DNA from: Clostridiales bacterium
GTDB lineage: Bacteria; Bacillota; Clostridia; Christensenellales; Aristaeellaceae
DNA length: 64,000 nucleotides
Assembly: GCA_015056325.1 (NCBI GenBank)
Contig: SVGL01000002.1
Location: forward strand, 124,001-188,000
Direction: 5' to 3'
Below, piece after piece: positions 24,907-33,715 of this stretch. Numbering within the stretch: the stretch's first letter is position 1; each line of letters opens with the position of its first letter. The position numbers were made by a program, and so were the translations under genes. The notes below the pieces were generated by a model that saw only the letters and a list, made by a program, of their open reading frames with translations, was not told the DNA's origin and made no database searches.

Positions 24907-27066
24907 TTACTTGAGCTCGTAGGTACCCACCTGTTCGGAGTAGCCCACGCCCATAACCTCGCAGGTCGGGCGGGAGTTGGTCTTGCCGCCGTCGTAGGAG
25001 CCGATCTTGTTGAGCTGCTGGCCCATGAAGATCAGCACTGCGGTCTGGCCGCCGTCCAGGTTGATGGCATTCTCGCAGCCCTTGGCGCGCATGAGCTTTG
25101 CCAGCTCCTTCATCGTGATGCCCTGGGAGCGGGTCTTCTCCATGCGGCCCTCCACCATGATGTACACATAGTGGCCGGGCTCCACCATGCCCAGGGCACA
25201 GCGGGGATTCTTGGTCTCGTTGGCGTCGTAGGCCTGCTGGGAGAGCTTGCCGTCCTTCATCAGGTAGGGGCCGAAGGAGTACACGTCGTACGCGCCCTTC
25301 TCCAGCAGCTCCTTGGCGGTGATCTCGTGGCTGCGGTACACCTCCAGGCTGCCGTCCTCCATGAAGGCCACCATGTCCAGGTTGGGCATGTAGTTGGGGT
25401 TCATGGCTTTGGATTCCGGATAGGGATCATCGTGGAGCAGCTCTCCATTGCGGATGACCACGCCGGTGTTGCGCCCGGAGGCATTCACGTCCACGCGGTA
25501 GGTGAAGTAGTCGGTGTTGGTGGCGAAGACGATGTTGTGCTTCTTGGCGGTTTCGGCGGCGTCCACGCGGATCTTGGTGCGCTTGACATCGTCGTTCCAG
25601 ATGGTGCGCAGCATTTCGCCCTGCTCAATGTCCGTCCAAATCTCCGCCTCGAACCAGGTCAGGGGCTGGGTGGCGTCGTACTTGCGCTCGATGACGATCT
25701 TGGTGGTTTCGTCCACGAAGATCCACAATCCCGCTTCCTCGGAGGAGTGGATGAACTCGCCTTTATCCATGAAGCCGCGGTCGTTCAGCTCGGGCAGCAG
25801 GAAGGACCAGTAGGGCAGCTCCTGCATGACGGGGGCGGTTTCCACGGGCTTGCCGGAAAGGTCGATGTTCTCCAGGAAGTCGCCGCCATTCACGTCCAGG
25901 CCCACGGTGGTGTGCACCAGACCGAAGGCGCCATTGTCGTATTCCAGGCCGGTAGTCAGCACGCTCTGGCCGGAGGTCTCCTGGGTCTTGTGGAAGATCT
26001 CAAAGGCACTGTCCGCCAGCTCCAGACTGGTGGCGCCGCCCATGCTGGCAAGGGGCACATTCCAGTCGAAATGAATCTGATTTTCCTTCCACAGGTGACG
26101 ATAGAGCTTCTTGACCTCCCAGGTGCCGTAGGCCACGGTCAGGTCGGTGTATTCATCCTCGTTGGCGGCGATCTCGATGGCGTTGTAGGCCGCGTCGGAG
26201 ATCATCATGTGCATGGAGTGGCCGTATTCGCCGTCGATGTCATGGGTGACGACGACCTCAGGCTTGTACTGCCGGTACAGCCCGACGATCCACTCATTGA
26301 CCGCCTTGCGGCCCTTCTTTTCGTTGCCGCCGCCGGCGTACTCATAGGCCTTGGCCATGGTCTTGGACATCTTGTCGCTGGCAGTGCCGATGATGGGGTA
26401 ATTCCGCACGCCCATGTACCACAGACCATTGAGCAGCTCCGAGGAGCGGGTGGGGTTATTGCGGGTGTAGTAGGCCACCACCACGTCGCGCTTGAGCTCG
26501 GTGGCATAGGTGGGAATGGCGCCGCCGAAGAAGATCAGCTCGTCATCCGGATGGGTGGAGATGAACATGATGTCGGCCTTCTCCACAGTGGGCTGCCAGT
26601 CCTGCACCCAGTCGGGCTTGTCACCCACACCCAGCACGAAGAACTCATTCAGGTACAGTTCGTACTGCTTGCCCGTGGTCACCTGCATGCGGACGTAGCG
26701 GGCAGGCTCGGGCAGGGGCACCCAGGCATGCAGGAACGCGGGACCCTGCACCGCAGTCTCCCACTTCTTGCCGTCGGTGGAGACCTGCACCTCCCAGCTG
26801 TCCGGCAGGTTGCCGAAGCAGACGTAGATGCCGCCGATCAGCGTGTCCTTATCCGGGGAGGTCACCTGAATGGAAGGATTCTTGGTCTTGTTGGCCTTCC
26901 AGTAGGTGGTGTACTTGTTGTCGGTCATCTGGGTATACTTGTACTTGCTGGAGGTGACCTTGAACTTGCACTCATCGGTGATGTCCGCCGCCTCAATGGC
27001 GAGGGCAGTGCTGGCAGCAAGGGTCATCAGCAGGATCAACATCAGGGCTGTGAGCCACTTTTTCAT
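24907..27066 (-). CDS. Secreted discoidin / PIG-L deacetylase / phosphodiester glycosidase (NAGPA) fusion
   Basis: 719 residues from the ATG at 27066; a TTG four codons earlier touches the GGAAGGA site and is less likely. Signal peptide (MKKWLTALMLILLMTL). Residues about 25-150 look like an F5/8-type carbohydrate-binding domain. Residues about 160-340 are a PIG-L/LmbE zinc deacetylase: THPDDE (171-176) gives the metal-binding His, Asp and Asp, and EYGHSMHM supplies further His. The C-terminal about 230 residues carry the NAGPA (DUF2233) signature NLDGGQTAVLI and NSRP. Both catalytic types act on GlcNAc-containing glycoconjugates. Good promoter and terminator, so monocistronic. Confidence 0.88.
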   Translation of the reverse strand: MKKWLTALMLILLMTLAASTALAIEAADITDECKFKVTSSKYKYTQMTDNKYTTYWKANKTKNPSIQVTSPDKDTLIGGIYVCFGNLPDSWEVQVSTDGKKWETAVQGPAFLHAWVPLPEPARYVRMQVTTGKQYELYLNEFFVLGVGDKPDWVQDWQPTVEKADIMFISTHPDDELIFFGGAIPTYATELKRDVVVAYYTRNNPTRSSELLNGLWYMGVRNYPIIGTASDKMSKTMAKAYEYAGGGNEKKGRKAVNEWIVGLYRQYKPEVVVTHDIDGEYGHSMHMMISDAAYNAIEIAANEDEYTDLTVAYGTWEVKKLYRHLWKENQIHFDWNVPLASMGGATSLELADSAFEIFHKTQETSGQSVLTTGLEYDNGAFGLVHTTVGLDVNGGDFLENIDLSGKPVETAPVMQELPYWSFLLPELNDRGFMDKGEFIHSSEEAGLWIFVDETTKIVIERKYDATQPLTWFEAEIWTDIEQGEMLRTIWNDDVKRTKIRVDAAETAKKHNIVFATNTDYFTYRVDVNASGRNTGVVIRNGELLHDDPYPESKAMNPNYMPNLDMVAFMEDGSLEVYRSHEITAKELLEKGAYDVYSFGPYLMKDGKLSQQAYDANETKNPRCALGMVEPGHYVYIMVEGRMEKTRSQGITMKELAKLMRAKGCENAINLDGGQTAVLIFMGQQLNKIGSYDGGKTNSRPTCEVMGVGYSEQVGTYELK

Positions 27067-27129
27067 CGTGATTTTCAATCCTTCCGTGGGGGAATAAGTC
27101 GGTCAGTCAGGACATAGGCATACATATTG

Positions 27130-27158
27130 AGGATAGCACATCGGCGGTGGAATGTCAA
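27130..27158 (-). promoter_or_regulatory. Promoter of the PIG-L/NAGPA gene
   Basis: Minus-strand TTGACA (27158-27153), 17-bp spacer, TATCCT (27135-27130). Confidence 0.8.
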
Positions 27159-27278
27159 TCTGTGCGCGGTTCTCCGCTGACATTTTACACCGCCGTCACA
27201 AATGAAATTTTGCTCCCCTGGATGGAAAACTTGCGTTCGTTCGTTAATTGTAGTAAAATATACTTGGAGGTGTATGCC

Positions 27279-28427
27279 ATGAAGCACCGCATGCTGTTGA
27301 TGTGCCTGCTCCTGATGCTGACTTTCTCCCTGGCCCTGGCCGAGACCCCCGCCGTCAATGACGTAGCGCTGGAACTGCTGGGCTCATCCATTCATTATCC
27401 CCAGCTGACCGGCCTCGACCCTGCCGTGCAGCAGACCGTCAACGCCGCCATCATGGAGAAGGGGCAGATCAACGCCCGCCTCGCCCGCATGGCCGTGCTG
27501 GGCAGTGCCCCGGTGAAGCTGAACGTCAGCTATACCTATGAGCTGGATACCACCCACGGCGTGTTCTCCTGCGCCATCCTTGCTGACGGCGCCGTGGAGA
27601 CCAGCCGCGCCACCCAGGTGTGGGCTACGGTCAACTATGACCTGCACACGGGCAAGGAGATCACCTTCGCCGACCTGTTCAAGGATGCGGACGCAGCCAC
27701 GGCCTTTATCGAAAGCTACCTGGACGAGCAGGTCGCCCCGGAGCTCTCCGCCCACCTGGCCGCCGGAAGCCTCACCCCCATCCCGGCGGACTTCACCATC
27801 TCCCCCACCGGGCTGACGCTGTATTATGACATCGACGACTTCCGCACCCTGTCTGGCAAGGCCGGCACGGTGACCATCCTGTGGTGCGAGCTGCGGGAGC
27901 ATTTGCTGCTGGGCCAGGCCGATCCGCTGATGGCCATCGGCGCAGCAGACCATATCGCGCTGGGTATCGAAGACGATATGATGATTGCCGACATGCTGCA
28001 GTCCGGCAGTTTCGTGGGCATCCCCGCGACCCTCGGCCAGCCCATGCAGGAGCTCATCGACCGCTACGCGCTCCTCACCGACCCCGACATCTATGAGGGC
28101 GGCCGCATGATCGCCCTGGAGGACGGCGCGTTCCGCCAGGTGTGGATCCTCACCGACGCGCTGACGGAGGACTTCGACCGCAGCGTCGTGCAGGGCATCC
28201 GCGCGGACCGCTTGAACTTCTACGGCCTGTGCACCGGCGATACCACCATCGACTGGTGGCGCGAGGTGCTGGGCGAACCCGATACCACCCTCACCGTGGA
28301 CGAAAACCGCGCTGAATCCTGGCGCATCGTCCCCGGAACCAGCGATTATTACACCTTTGGCGACTACCGCCTGCGCCTGCATGCCGATCAAAACGGCGTC
28401 CTGCGCAGCGTTTTCCTCACCCGGTAA
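27279..28427 (+). CDS. Secreted RsiV/PdaC-like protein (DUF4163-DUF3298)
   Basis: 382 residues from the ATG at 27279, after TTGGAGG. Signal peptide MKHRMLLMCLLLMLTFSLALA. Residues about 30-215 have the DUF4163 then DUF3298 layout: the YPQL...VNAAI start, Y-T-Y-E-L, the V-N-Y-D-L-H-T-G-K-E-I-T-F-A-D-L-F-K core and the late PADFTISPTGLTLYYD block. These domains occur in lysozyme-binding RsiV and deacetylase PdaC. The remaining about 165 residues are unassigned. It could be a substrate-binding or stress-sensing exoprotein. A downstream FtsK gene is 54 nt away on the same strand. Confidence 0.75.
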   Translation: MKHRMLLMCLLLMLTFSLALAETPAVNDVALELLGSSIHYPQLTGLDPAVQQTVNAAIMEKGQINARLARMAVLGSAPVKLNVSYTYELDTTHGVFSCAILADGAVETSRATQVWATVNYDLHTGKEITFADLFKDADAATAFIESYLDEQVAPELSAHLAAGSLTPIPADFTISPTGLTLYYDIDDFRTLSGKAGTVTILWCELREHLLLGQADPLMAIGAADHIALGIEDDMMIADMLQSGSFVGIPATLGQPMQELIDRYALLTDPDIYEGGRMIALEDGAFRQVWILTDALTEDFDRSVVQGIRADRLNFYGLCTGDTTIDWWREVLGEPDTTLTVDENRAESWRIVPGTSDYYTFGDYRLRLHADQNGVLRSVFLTR

Positions 28428-28481
28428 GCCCCCGTGGTCAGCCGGATGGAGGGACTGACCACCTATACAACGGAGGAACTC

Positions 28482-31400
28482 ATGGCTCAAAAGCACAACA
28501 AAAAGGCGAGACGCACGCCCGCATATTCAACGGACACGATGGTCGTATGCATGATCTTCGGGTTCCTGTTTGTCGCCCTGGGCGTGCTGATCTTCCTGGC
28601 CAACGCACTGGGCATGTCCGGCGACGTATTTGACGGGCTGCGCACCTTCACCCGGGGCCTGTGCGGCATCATGGCTGTCGGCCTGGCCGTCATCCCGGCC
28701 TGGGGCGGCATCATGCTGATGATTTCCATCCAGCGCAAGCCCCCGCTGCGCCCCTTCCTGCTGGCGATCCTCATGCTGGTGCTGCTGTGCACCACGGCAA
28801 CGTTGCTGACCTTCAAGGGCAGCGCCTCCACGCCGCTGATGAACTACATCCAGCAAAACCTGCGCGCCTCCGGCATCGCAGACGCCATGCCCTCCTACCT
28901 GCCCCGCGGCTTCACCTACGGCCAGCACAGCCAGGGCGGCGGCCTCATCGGCATGGTGATTGCCTGGCCGCTGTGGAAGCTGCTGGGCGCCATCGGCGGC
29001 AGCGTAATCGCCATCATCGGCATCATCGTCAGCTTCTGCTTCCTCATCCGCCTGGACGTGAAGGGCATCATCCGCAAGGCCAAGTACCGCCGTGAGGAGC
29101 GCCTTGCCCGCCAGGCCGCCCAGGAAGCCGCCCAGCGCCAGCAGGAGCTGATGTGGCAGCAGGAGCAGATGCGCATCCAGCAGGAACAGCGCCGCATGCA
29201 GGAGCAGATGCGTCAGCAGCAGATGCAGCAGCAGCTCCGCGAACAGCAAATGCACCAGCAGCAGATGCAGACCTATCAGCAGCAGTATGCCGGCTACGCG
29301 GAACAAAGCACCCCCATCGTCAAGCAGGTGCAGCCCCGCAACCAGCAGCAGCAACCCCAGCAGCATGGTTTCCAGCCCACGCCGGAGGAGCTGGGCCAGA
29401 GCGGCGACAGCCTGCAGACCATGCCTGACACCGGCAAGAAGAAGCGCGGCGGCATTTTCTCCCGCGATAAGGGTAATGAAGCTGCCGCCATCCCCCGCAA
29501 GCGCAATTTCTTTGACCAGGAGGCACCGGCGGAGGAAAACGTCCCCGCTCGCAGCACCCGCACCACTGCCCGTCAGCAGACTCAGCCGCAGCCCATCTTC
29601 CCGTCGGAGGAGGAGCAGCCGATGCCCCGCCGCCGCGCAGCCAAGCCGCCGGTGCAGGAGCTGGATGAACCAGAGGTCGTTTACACCCAGGAGCCTCAAA
29701 TCTTCACCCAGCCTGAGCCTGCGCCCCAGCCTGCTGCTGCCCGGCCTGCGCCCGCTGCCCCTGTGCATCCTGCCCGCAAGCCCGCACAGCCGCCGGAGGA
29801 GATCGATACCGACTTTGCCGCGGAGAACGAGACCCCTGCCAACGAGAACAGCTTCCTGTCCCGGCTGAGGGCCGCGAAGAAGGCTGCCGGTCTGGACGTT
29901 CCCGAGGATGACGCCCCCAAGCGTCCGGAAGCCGCCCGGCCCTCCGCCCGCCGCGCCAAGCCTGAACCCGTCGCACCCAGCGAGGACGACTGGGCCAACA
30001 CGCCCCCGTGGGAGGAAGCCGCTGCCCCCGTGGAACCCGCCGCGCCCCTGCGTCCCGTCGTCACCCAGAAGAAGCCCGAAGGCGGCTACGAGCCCGAACT
30101 GAACCTCAAGCCCCGGCGCTCCGGCAGCGATCTGCCGCCCGCCATGTTCGACGAGCCCAAGGAGGTTCCCTACGTCTTCCCCTCAATGGATCTCCTCAAG
30201 ACCCCCGAACCGCAGGCAGGCATCAGCGAGGAGGAGGACGCCCTGCGTTCCCGCCGGCTGGAGAACACCCTGCAGTCCTTCCGCGTTCCCGCCAAGGTGC
30301 GCCACATCACCCACGGCCCGGCCATCAGCCGCTTCGAGCTGGAGCTGGCTGCGGGCATCAAGGTCTCGAAAGTCACCGACCTGAACCGCAACATCGCCAT
30401 GAACATGGAGGTCAAGTCGGTGCGTATCGAGGCGCCCATCCCCGGCAAGAGCCTTGTCGGCGTGGAGGTGCCCAACAAGCAGCGCGCCACCGTCACATTG
30501 CGCGAGGTGCTGGAATCCGAGCCCATGCGCAAGGCTACCAAGCCCCTCGTCGTGGCTCTTGGCAAGGACATTGCCGGTACGCCCATCGTCTGCGACCTGG
30601 CGAAGATGCCCCACCTGCTTATCGCCGGCGCCACTGGCTCCGGTAAGTCGGTGTGCATCAACACCATCATTAACTCCCTGCTCTACCGCTGCAGCCCCAA
30701 GGAGGTCCGCCTGATTCTGGTTGACCCCAAGGTGGTTGAGCTGCAGTGCTACAACGGCATCCCCCATCTGCTGATCCCCGTGGTCAGCGACCCCCATAAG
30801 GCTTCCGGCGCACTGGCCTGGGCCGTGGGCGAGATGATGGACCGCTACAAGCGCTTCCAGGAAGCGGGCGTGCGCGCCATCGACGGCTACAACGAGCAGA
30901 TGCCCGAGGACGAGAAGATGCCCCGCCTGGTCATCGTAATCGACGAGCTGGCCGACCTGATGATGACCTGCAAGAAGGACGTGGAAGAGCGCATCTGCCG
31001 CCTGGCCCAGCTGGCCCGTGCGGCGGGTATCCACCTGATCGTCGCCACCCAGCGTCCCTCGGTGGACGTCATCACCGGCCTGATCAAGGCCAACATCCCC
31101 AGCCGCATCGCCTTCAAGGTGTCCTCCAACGTGGACAGCCGCACCATCCTCGACCGCATCGGCGCGGAGCAGCTCCTCGGCTACGGCGACATGCTCTACA
31201 TGCCCACCGGCGAGTTCACGCCCATCCGCGTGCAGGGCTGCTTCCTGTCCGACCCGGAGGTCAACCGCATCACCGATTTCATCCGCGAGAACTGCCCGGC
31301 GGATTACGATCCCGCGGTGCTGGAGGAGCTGGAGAGATTGCAGGCCGAGTCCGACAAGGAAAACGGCGGCAGTTCCCTCCCCGACATGCCCCAGGCGGAC

Positions 31401-31643
31401 GATTACGTCGGCGGCGACGGCAGCCTCCTGACCCAGTGCATCGAGATGGCCGTACAGGACGGCCAGGTGTCCACGTCGCTCATCCAGCGCCGTCTGCGCC
31501 TTGGCTACGCCCGCGCGGGCCGTCTGGTGGACGAGATGGAGAAGCGCGGCATCGTCGGCCCCAAGGACGGCGCCAAGCCCCGCATGTGCCTGATTTCCCG
31601 CGAAGAGTTCGAAGCCATGAAGGCGACAGGAGAACTGGACTGA
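28482..31643 (+). CDS. ftsK: DNA translocase FtsK/SpoIIIE
   Basis: 1053 residues from the ATG at 28482, which follows CGGAGGAACT. Four or five membrane segments lie in the first 180 residues. Next is a very Gln/Met-rich helical linker (about 215-290, e.g. QQQMQQQLREQQ) and a Pro/Ala/Glu-rich disordered region to about 560. The alpha/beta motor domain has Walker A GATGSGKS (716-723) and Walker B IVIDEL (Asp821). The C-terminal gamma winged helix that reads orienting DNA motifs starts near 980 (QVSTSLIQRRLRLGYARAG). It pumps chromosome DNA through the division or sporulation septum. Confidence 0.96.
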   Translation: MAQKHNKKARRTPAYSTDTMVVCMIFGFLFVALGVLIFLANALGMSGDVFDGLRTFTRGLCGIMAVGLAVIPAWGGIMLMISIQRKPPLRPFLLAILMLVLLCTTATLLTFKGSASTPLMNYIQQNLRASGIADAMPSYLPRGFTYGQHSQGGGLIGMVIAWPLWKLLGAIGGSVIAIIGIIVSFCFLIRLDVKGIIRKAKYRREERLARQAAQEAAQRQQELMWQQEQMRIQQEQRRMQEQMRQQQMQQQLREQQMHQQQMQTYQQQYAGYAEQSTPIVKQVQPRNQQQQPQQHGFQPTPEELGQSGDSLQTMPDTGKKKRGGIFSRDKGNEAAAIPRKRNFFDQEAPAEENVPARSTRTTARQQTQPQPIFPSEEEQPMPRRRAAKPPVQELDEPEVVYTQEPQIFTQPEPAPQPAAARPAPAAPVHPARKPAQPPEEIDTDFAAENETPANENSFLSRLRAAKKAAGLDVPEDDAPKRPEAARPSARRAKPEPVAPSEDDWANTPPWEEAAAPVEPAAPLRPVVTQKKPEGGYEPELNLKPRRSGSDLPPAMFDEPKEVPYVFPSMDLLKTPEPQAGISEEEDALRSRRLENTLQSFRVPAKVRHITHGPAISRFELELAAGIKVSKVTDLNRNIAMNMEVKSVRIEAPIPGKSLVGVEVPNKQRATVTLREVLESEPMRKATKPLVVALGKDIAGTPIVCDLAKMPHLLIAGATGSGKSVCINTIINSLLYRCSPKEVRLILVDPKVVELQCYNGIPHLLIPVVSDPHKASGALAWAVGEMMDRYKRFQEAGVRAIDGYNEQMPEDEKMPRLVIVIDELADLMMTCKKDVEERICRLAQLARAAGIHLIVATQRPSVDVITGLIKANIPSRIAFKVSSNVDSRTILDRIGAEQLLGYGDMLYMPTGEFTPIRVQGCFLSDPEVNRITDFIRENCPADYDPAVLEELERLQAESDKENGGSSLPDMPQADDYVGGDGSLLTQCIEMAVQDGQVSTSLIQRRLRLGYARAGRLVDEMEKRGIVGPKDGAKPRMCLISREEFEAMKATGELD

Positions 31644-31819
31644 CCTGACGGTCTCGTGAAAATGCTCAGGCATTTTCACGAATGATGCTGAGGAATGTTT
31701 TCCGCCGTTCGCGTTGCTCACTATGGAAAACACCCCGCCCGCGCGGCAAAGCCCCGCGATACGAATTCAGTCCTGCGGACGGCGAGTTACTGGGCGATTC
31801 TCCTTTGGGAGGTGATACC
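31644..31819. other. Spacer with hairpin and repeat-element copy
   Basis: A perfect 11-bp hairpin (CGTGAAAATGC 31656-31666 / 31671-31681) lies 12 nt past the ftsK stop without a T-tract. The next 110 nt end in a block (GAATTCAGTCCTGCGGACGG) shared with 6844-6860, indicating another dispersed intergenic element. Confidence 0.5.
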
Positions 31820-32947
31820 ATGCCCAACATGATGGATTACCTGGCCTGGCGCGGCGACGTCGCGCTGGCGTATGCCCCCTTTAACGATGTAGACAGCCTG
31901 ATCCTGGCGTCCTTGAGCTATCTTACCTACCCTCAGGAGGAGGGCTTCCTGCGGGATCTGGCCCTCGCTGTACCGCAGGTGGACAAAAACCAGTTTTCCT
32001 TCGTGCATGAAATCCGCGCGATGCTCAGCGCCGCTGCCCTGACGGAGCGCTTTGCCGGGGTGCGGATGCACCACCCCGTTGCCGTCACCGATCGGGAACG
32101 GGACATGCAGTTCGCCGCCGTCACCTTCGCTCTGCCCGACGGCACCCACTACATCGCCTTCAGGGGCACGGACTCCACCATCGTAGGCTGGCGCGAGGAC
32201 TTCAACATGGCCTTCGAGAGCCCGATCCCCGCCCAGACCGCCGCCGTCAAGTACCTGACCGAGGCTGCCGCCACCACCACCGGGCCCCTCATCCTCGGCG
32301 GACACAGCAAGGGCGGCAACCTGGCCGTCTACTCCGCCGCCCATGCGGATCCCATGCTGCAGAGCCGAATCCGCACGATCTACTCCTTCGACGGCCCCGG
32401 CCTGGACGACGCCACCGTGGCGTCCGAAGGCTACGCAGCCATCGCGCGGCGCATCCGCTCCTTCGTTCCCCAGCAGAGCGTGGTCGGCTTGCTGATGACC
32501 TATCACCCGGAGTACACGGTGGTCAAGTCCGACGGCGTGAGCCTCCTGCAGCACGACAGCTTCACCTGGCAGGTACTGGGCACGGGTTTCATCGCCGTGA
32601 CAGAACTGGACGTCTCCTCCCAGCTGGTGGATCAGACAGTGCACGCCTGGCTCTCCCAGGTCAGCAAGGAACAGCGCAGGGTCTTCGTGGGCACCATCTT
32701 CGATATCCTGGAGGCCACCGGCGCCAACACCGTCAAGGAGCTCCTGCGGGATATCCCCGGCCGGCTCCCCGCCGTCCTCAAGGCCCTGCAAAAGGTAGAT
32801 TTCGAAACCGCAAAGATGATCATTACCCTGTGGGGGCAGTTCGTGCAGATCGGCGCGAGCAACATCCTCGGCCTGCTGCGCCAGCGCCTCAGCCCCGACA
32901 ACACCGAGCATTTGCAAGGAGATACGAACCATGGAACTGAACGCTGA
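31820..32947 (+). CDS. DUF2974 (Mbeg1-like) alpha/beta-hydrolase fold protein
   Basis: 375 residues from the ATG at 31820, after TGGGAGGTGATA. The N-terminal MPNMMDYLAWRGD and the lipase-like nucleophile elbow GHSKGGN (nucleophile Ser163) are typical of the DUF2974 family, which resembles class-3 lipases. The preceding AFRGTDST block (about 115-125) is the usual oxyanion strand. No signal peptide, so cytosolic. Substrate unknown. It overlaps the next gene by 17 nt. Confidence 0.88.
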   Translation: MPNMMDYLAWRGDVALAYAPFNDVDSLILASLSYLTYPQEEGFLRDLALAVPQVDKNQFSFVHEIRAMLSAAALTERFAGVRMHHPVAVTDRERDMQFAAVTFALPDGTHYIAFRGTDSTIVGWREDFNMAFESPIPAQTAAVKYLTEAAATTTGPLILGGHSKGGNLAVYSAAHADPMLQSRIRTIYSFDGPGLDDATVASEGYAAIARRIRSFVPQQSVVGLLMTYHPEYTVVKSDGVSLLQHDSFTWQVLGTGFIAVTELDVSSQLVDQTVHAWLSQVSKEQRRVFVGTIFDILEATGANTVKELLRDIPGRLPAVLKALQKVDFETAKMIITLWGQFVQIGASNILGLLRQRLSPDNTEHLQGDTNHGTER

Positions 32948-33476
32948 AATCTTCTCCACCCTGGACGCCGCCGTGGAAGCCCTCCAGCAGGCGGGGGAAA
33001 TCGCTCCCGGCGGACTGATCGTGCTGGGCTGCTCCACGAGCGAAGTGGCCGGCGCGCGCATCGGCAAGGGCTCTGTGCCTGAGCTGGGCGAGATCATCGC
33101 TGAGGCCATGCTGGAGGCCTGCCGCAAGCGCGGCCTGAACGCGGCCTTCCAGTGCTGCGAGCACCTGAACCGCGCCATCGTGATGGAGGAAAGCGTGCTG
33201 CGCAGCCGCTTCCTCATGCAGGTGAAGGCCATCCCCCAGCCCAAGGCGGGCGGCAGCGTCCCTGCGGCGGCATGGAAGCTCCTGGAGAAGCCCGCTCTGG
33301 CTCTCGCTGTGCAGGCGGAGGCCGCCATCGACATCGGCGACACCCTGGTAGGCATGCACATCCGGCCCGTGGCGGTGCCGCTGCGCATCGAGCAGGGCAG
33401 CGTCGGCCATGCGAACCTGGTCATGGCGTACAGCCGGCTGCCGTATGTGGGCGGTGCCAGGGCGGTGTATGAATAA
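32931..33476 (+). CDS. UPF0340 / TIGR01440 family protein (YwlG-like)
   Basis: 181 residues. Family hallmarks are GLIVLGCSTSEVAG (about 28-41), FQCCEHLNRAIV (about 76-87) and the late GDTLVGMHIRPVAVPLR. It begins within the 3' end of the DUF2974 gene behind AAGGAGATACGAACC, so it is coupled. YwlG in Bacillus is conserved but uncharacterised; no function is assigned. Confidence 0.92.
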   Translation: MELNAEIFSTLDAAVEALQQAGEIAPGGLIVLGCSTSEVAGARIGKGSVPELGEIIAEAMLEACRKRGLNAAFQCCEHLNRAIVMEESVLRSRFLMQVKAIPQPKAGGSVPAAAWKLLEKPALALAVQAEAAIDIGDTLVGMHIRPVAVPLRIEQGSVGHANLVMAYSRLPYVGGARAVYE

Positions 33477-33488
33477 TGGCGGAAAACC

Positions 33489-33540
33489 ACTCCCTCAGTC
33501 AGCCTAACGGCTGCCAGCTCCCTCGAGAGGGAGCCTTTGG
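33489..33540. repeat. Dispersed palindromic repeat, family A, copy 3
   Basis: CTCCCTCAGTCAGCC-TAAC-GGCTG then CCAGCTCCCTCGAGAGGGAG. Directly downstream of the UPF0340 stop. Confidence 0.85.
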
Positions 33541-33587
33541 GTGCGCGGCACAGTAACTAAGCCTCCCTCTCGATGACGGAAGGAGTT

Positions 33588-33642
33588 GCCTTCCCCTTGA
33601 GGGGAAGGTGTCGCCCGGCTTGCCGGGTGACGGATGAGGTGG
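33588..33642. repeat. Dispersed repeat, family B, half-element
   Basis: CCTTCCCCTTGAGGGGAAGG hairpin, GTCGCCCGGC-TT-GCCGGGTGAC hairpin and GATGAGGTGG end. Fuller copies are at 43702-43812 and 45171-45294. Confidence 0.8.
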
Positions 33643-33670
33643 ACGCTCCACCTGCGAATCGCATCATAAA

Positions 33671-33707
33671 AGCGAGTCTGCATCAACACGACGCAGACTC
33701 GCTCTTT
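33671..33707. terminator. Bidirectional terminator before GH31 gene end
   Basis: AGCGAGTCTGC / GCAGACTCGCT stem with T-tracts on both strands (CTTTTTA on plus, CTTTTATG on minus). Confidence 0.85.
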
Positions 33708-33715
33708 TTATGCGA

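Noticed and set aside
24787-27117. 776-codon plus-strand open frame opposite the PIG-L/NAGPA gene
   Set aside because: His/Leu/Val/Gly-rich translation typical of antisense frames; no support for expression.
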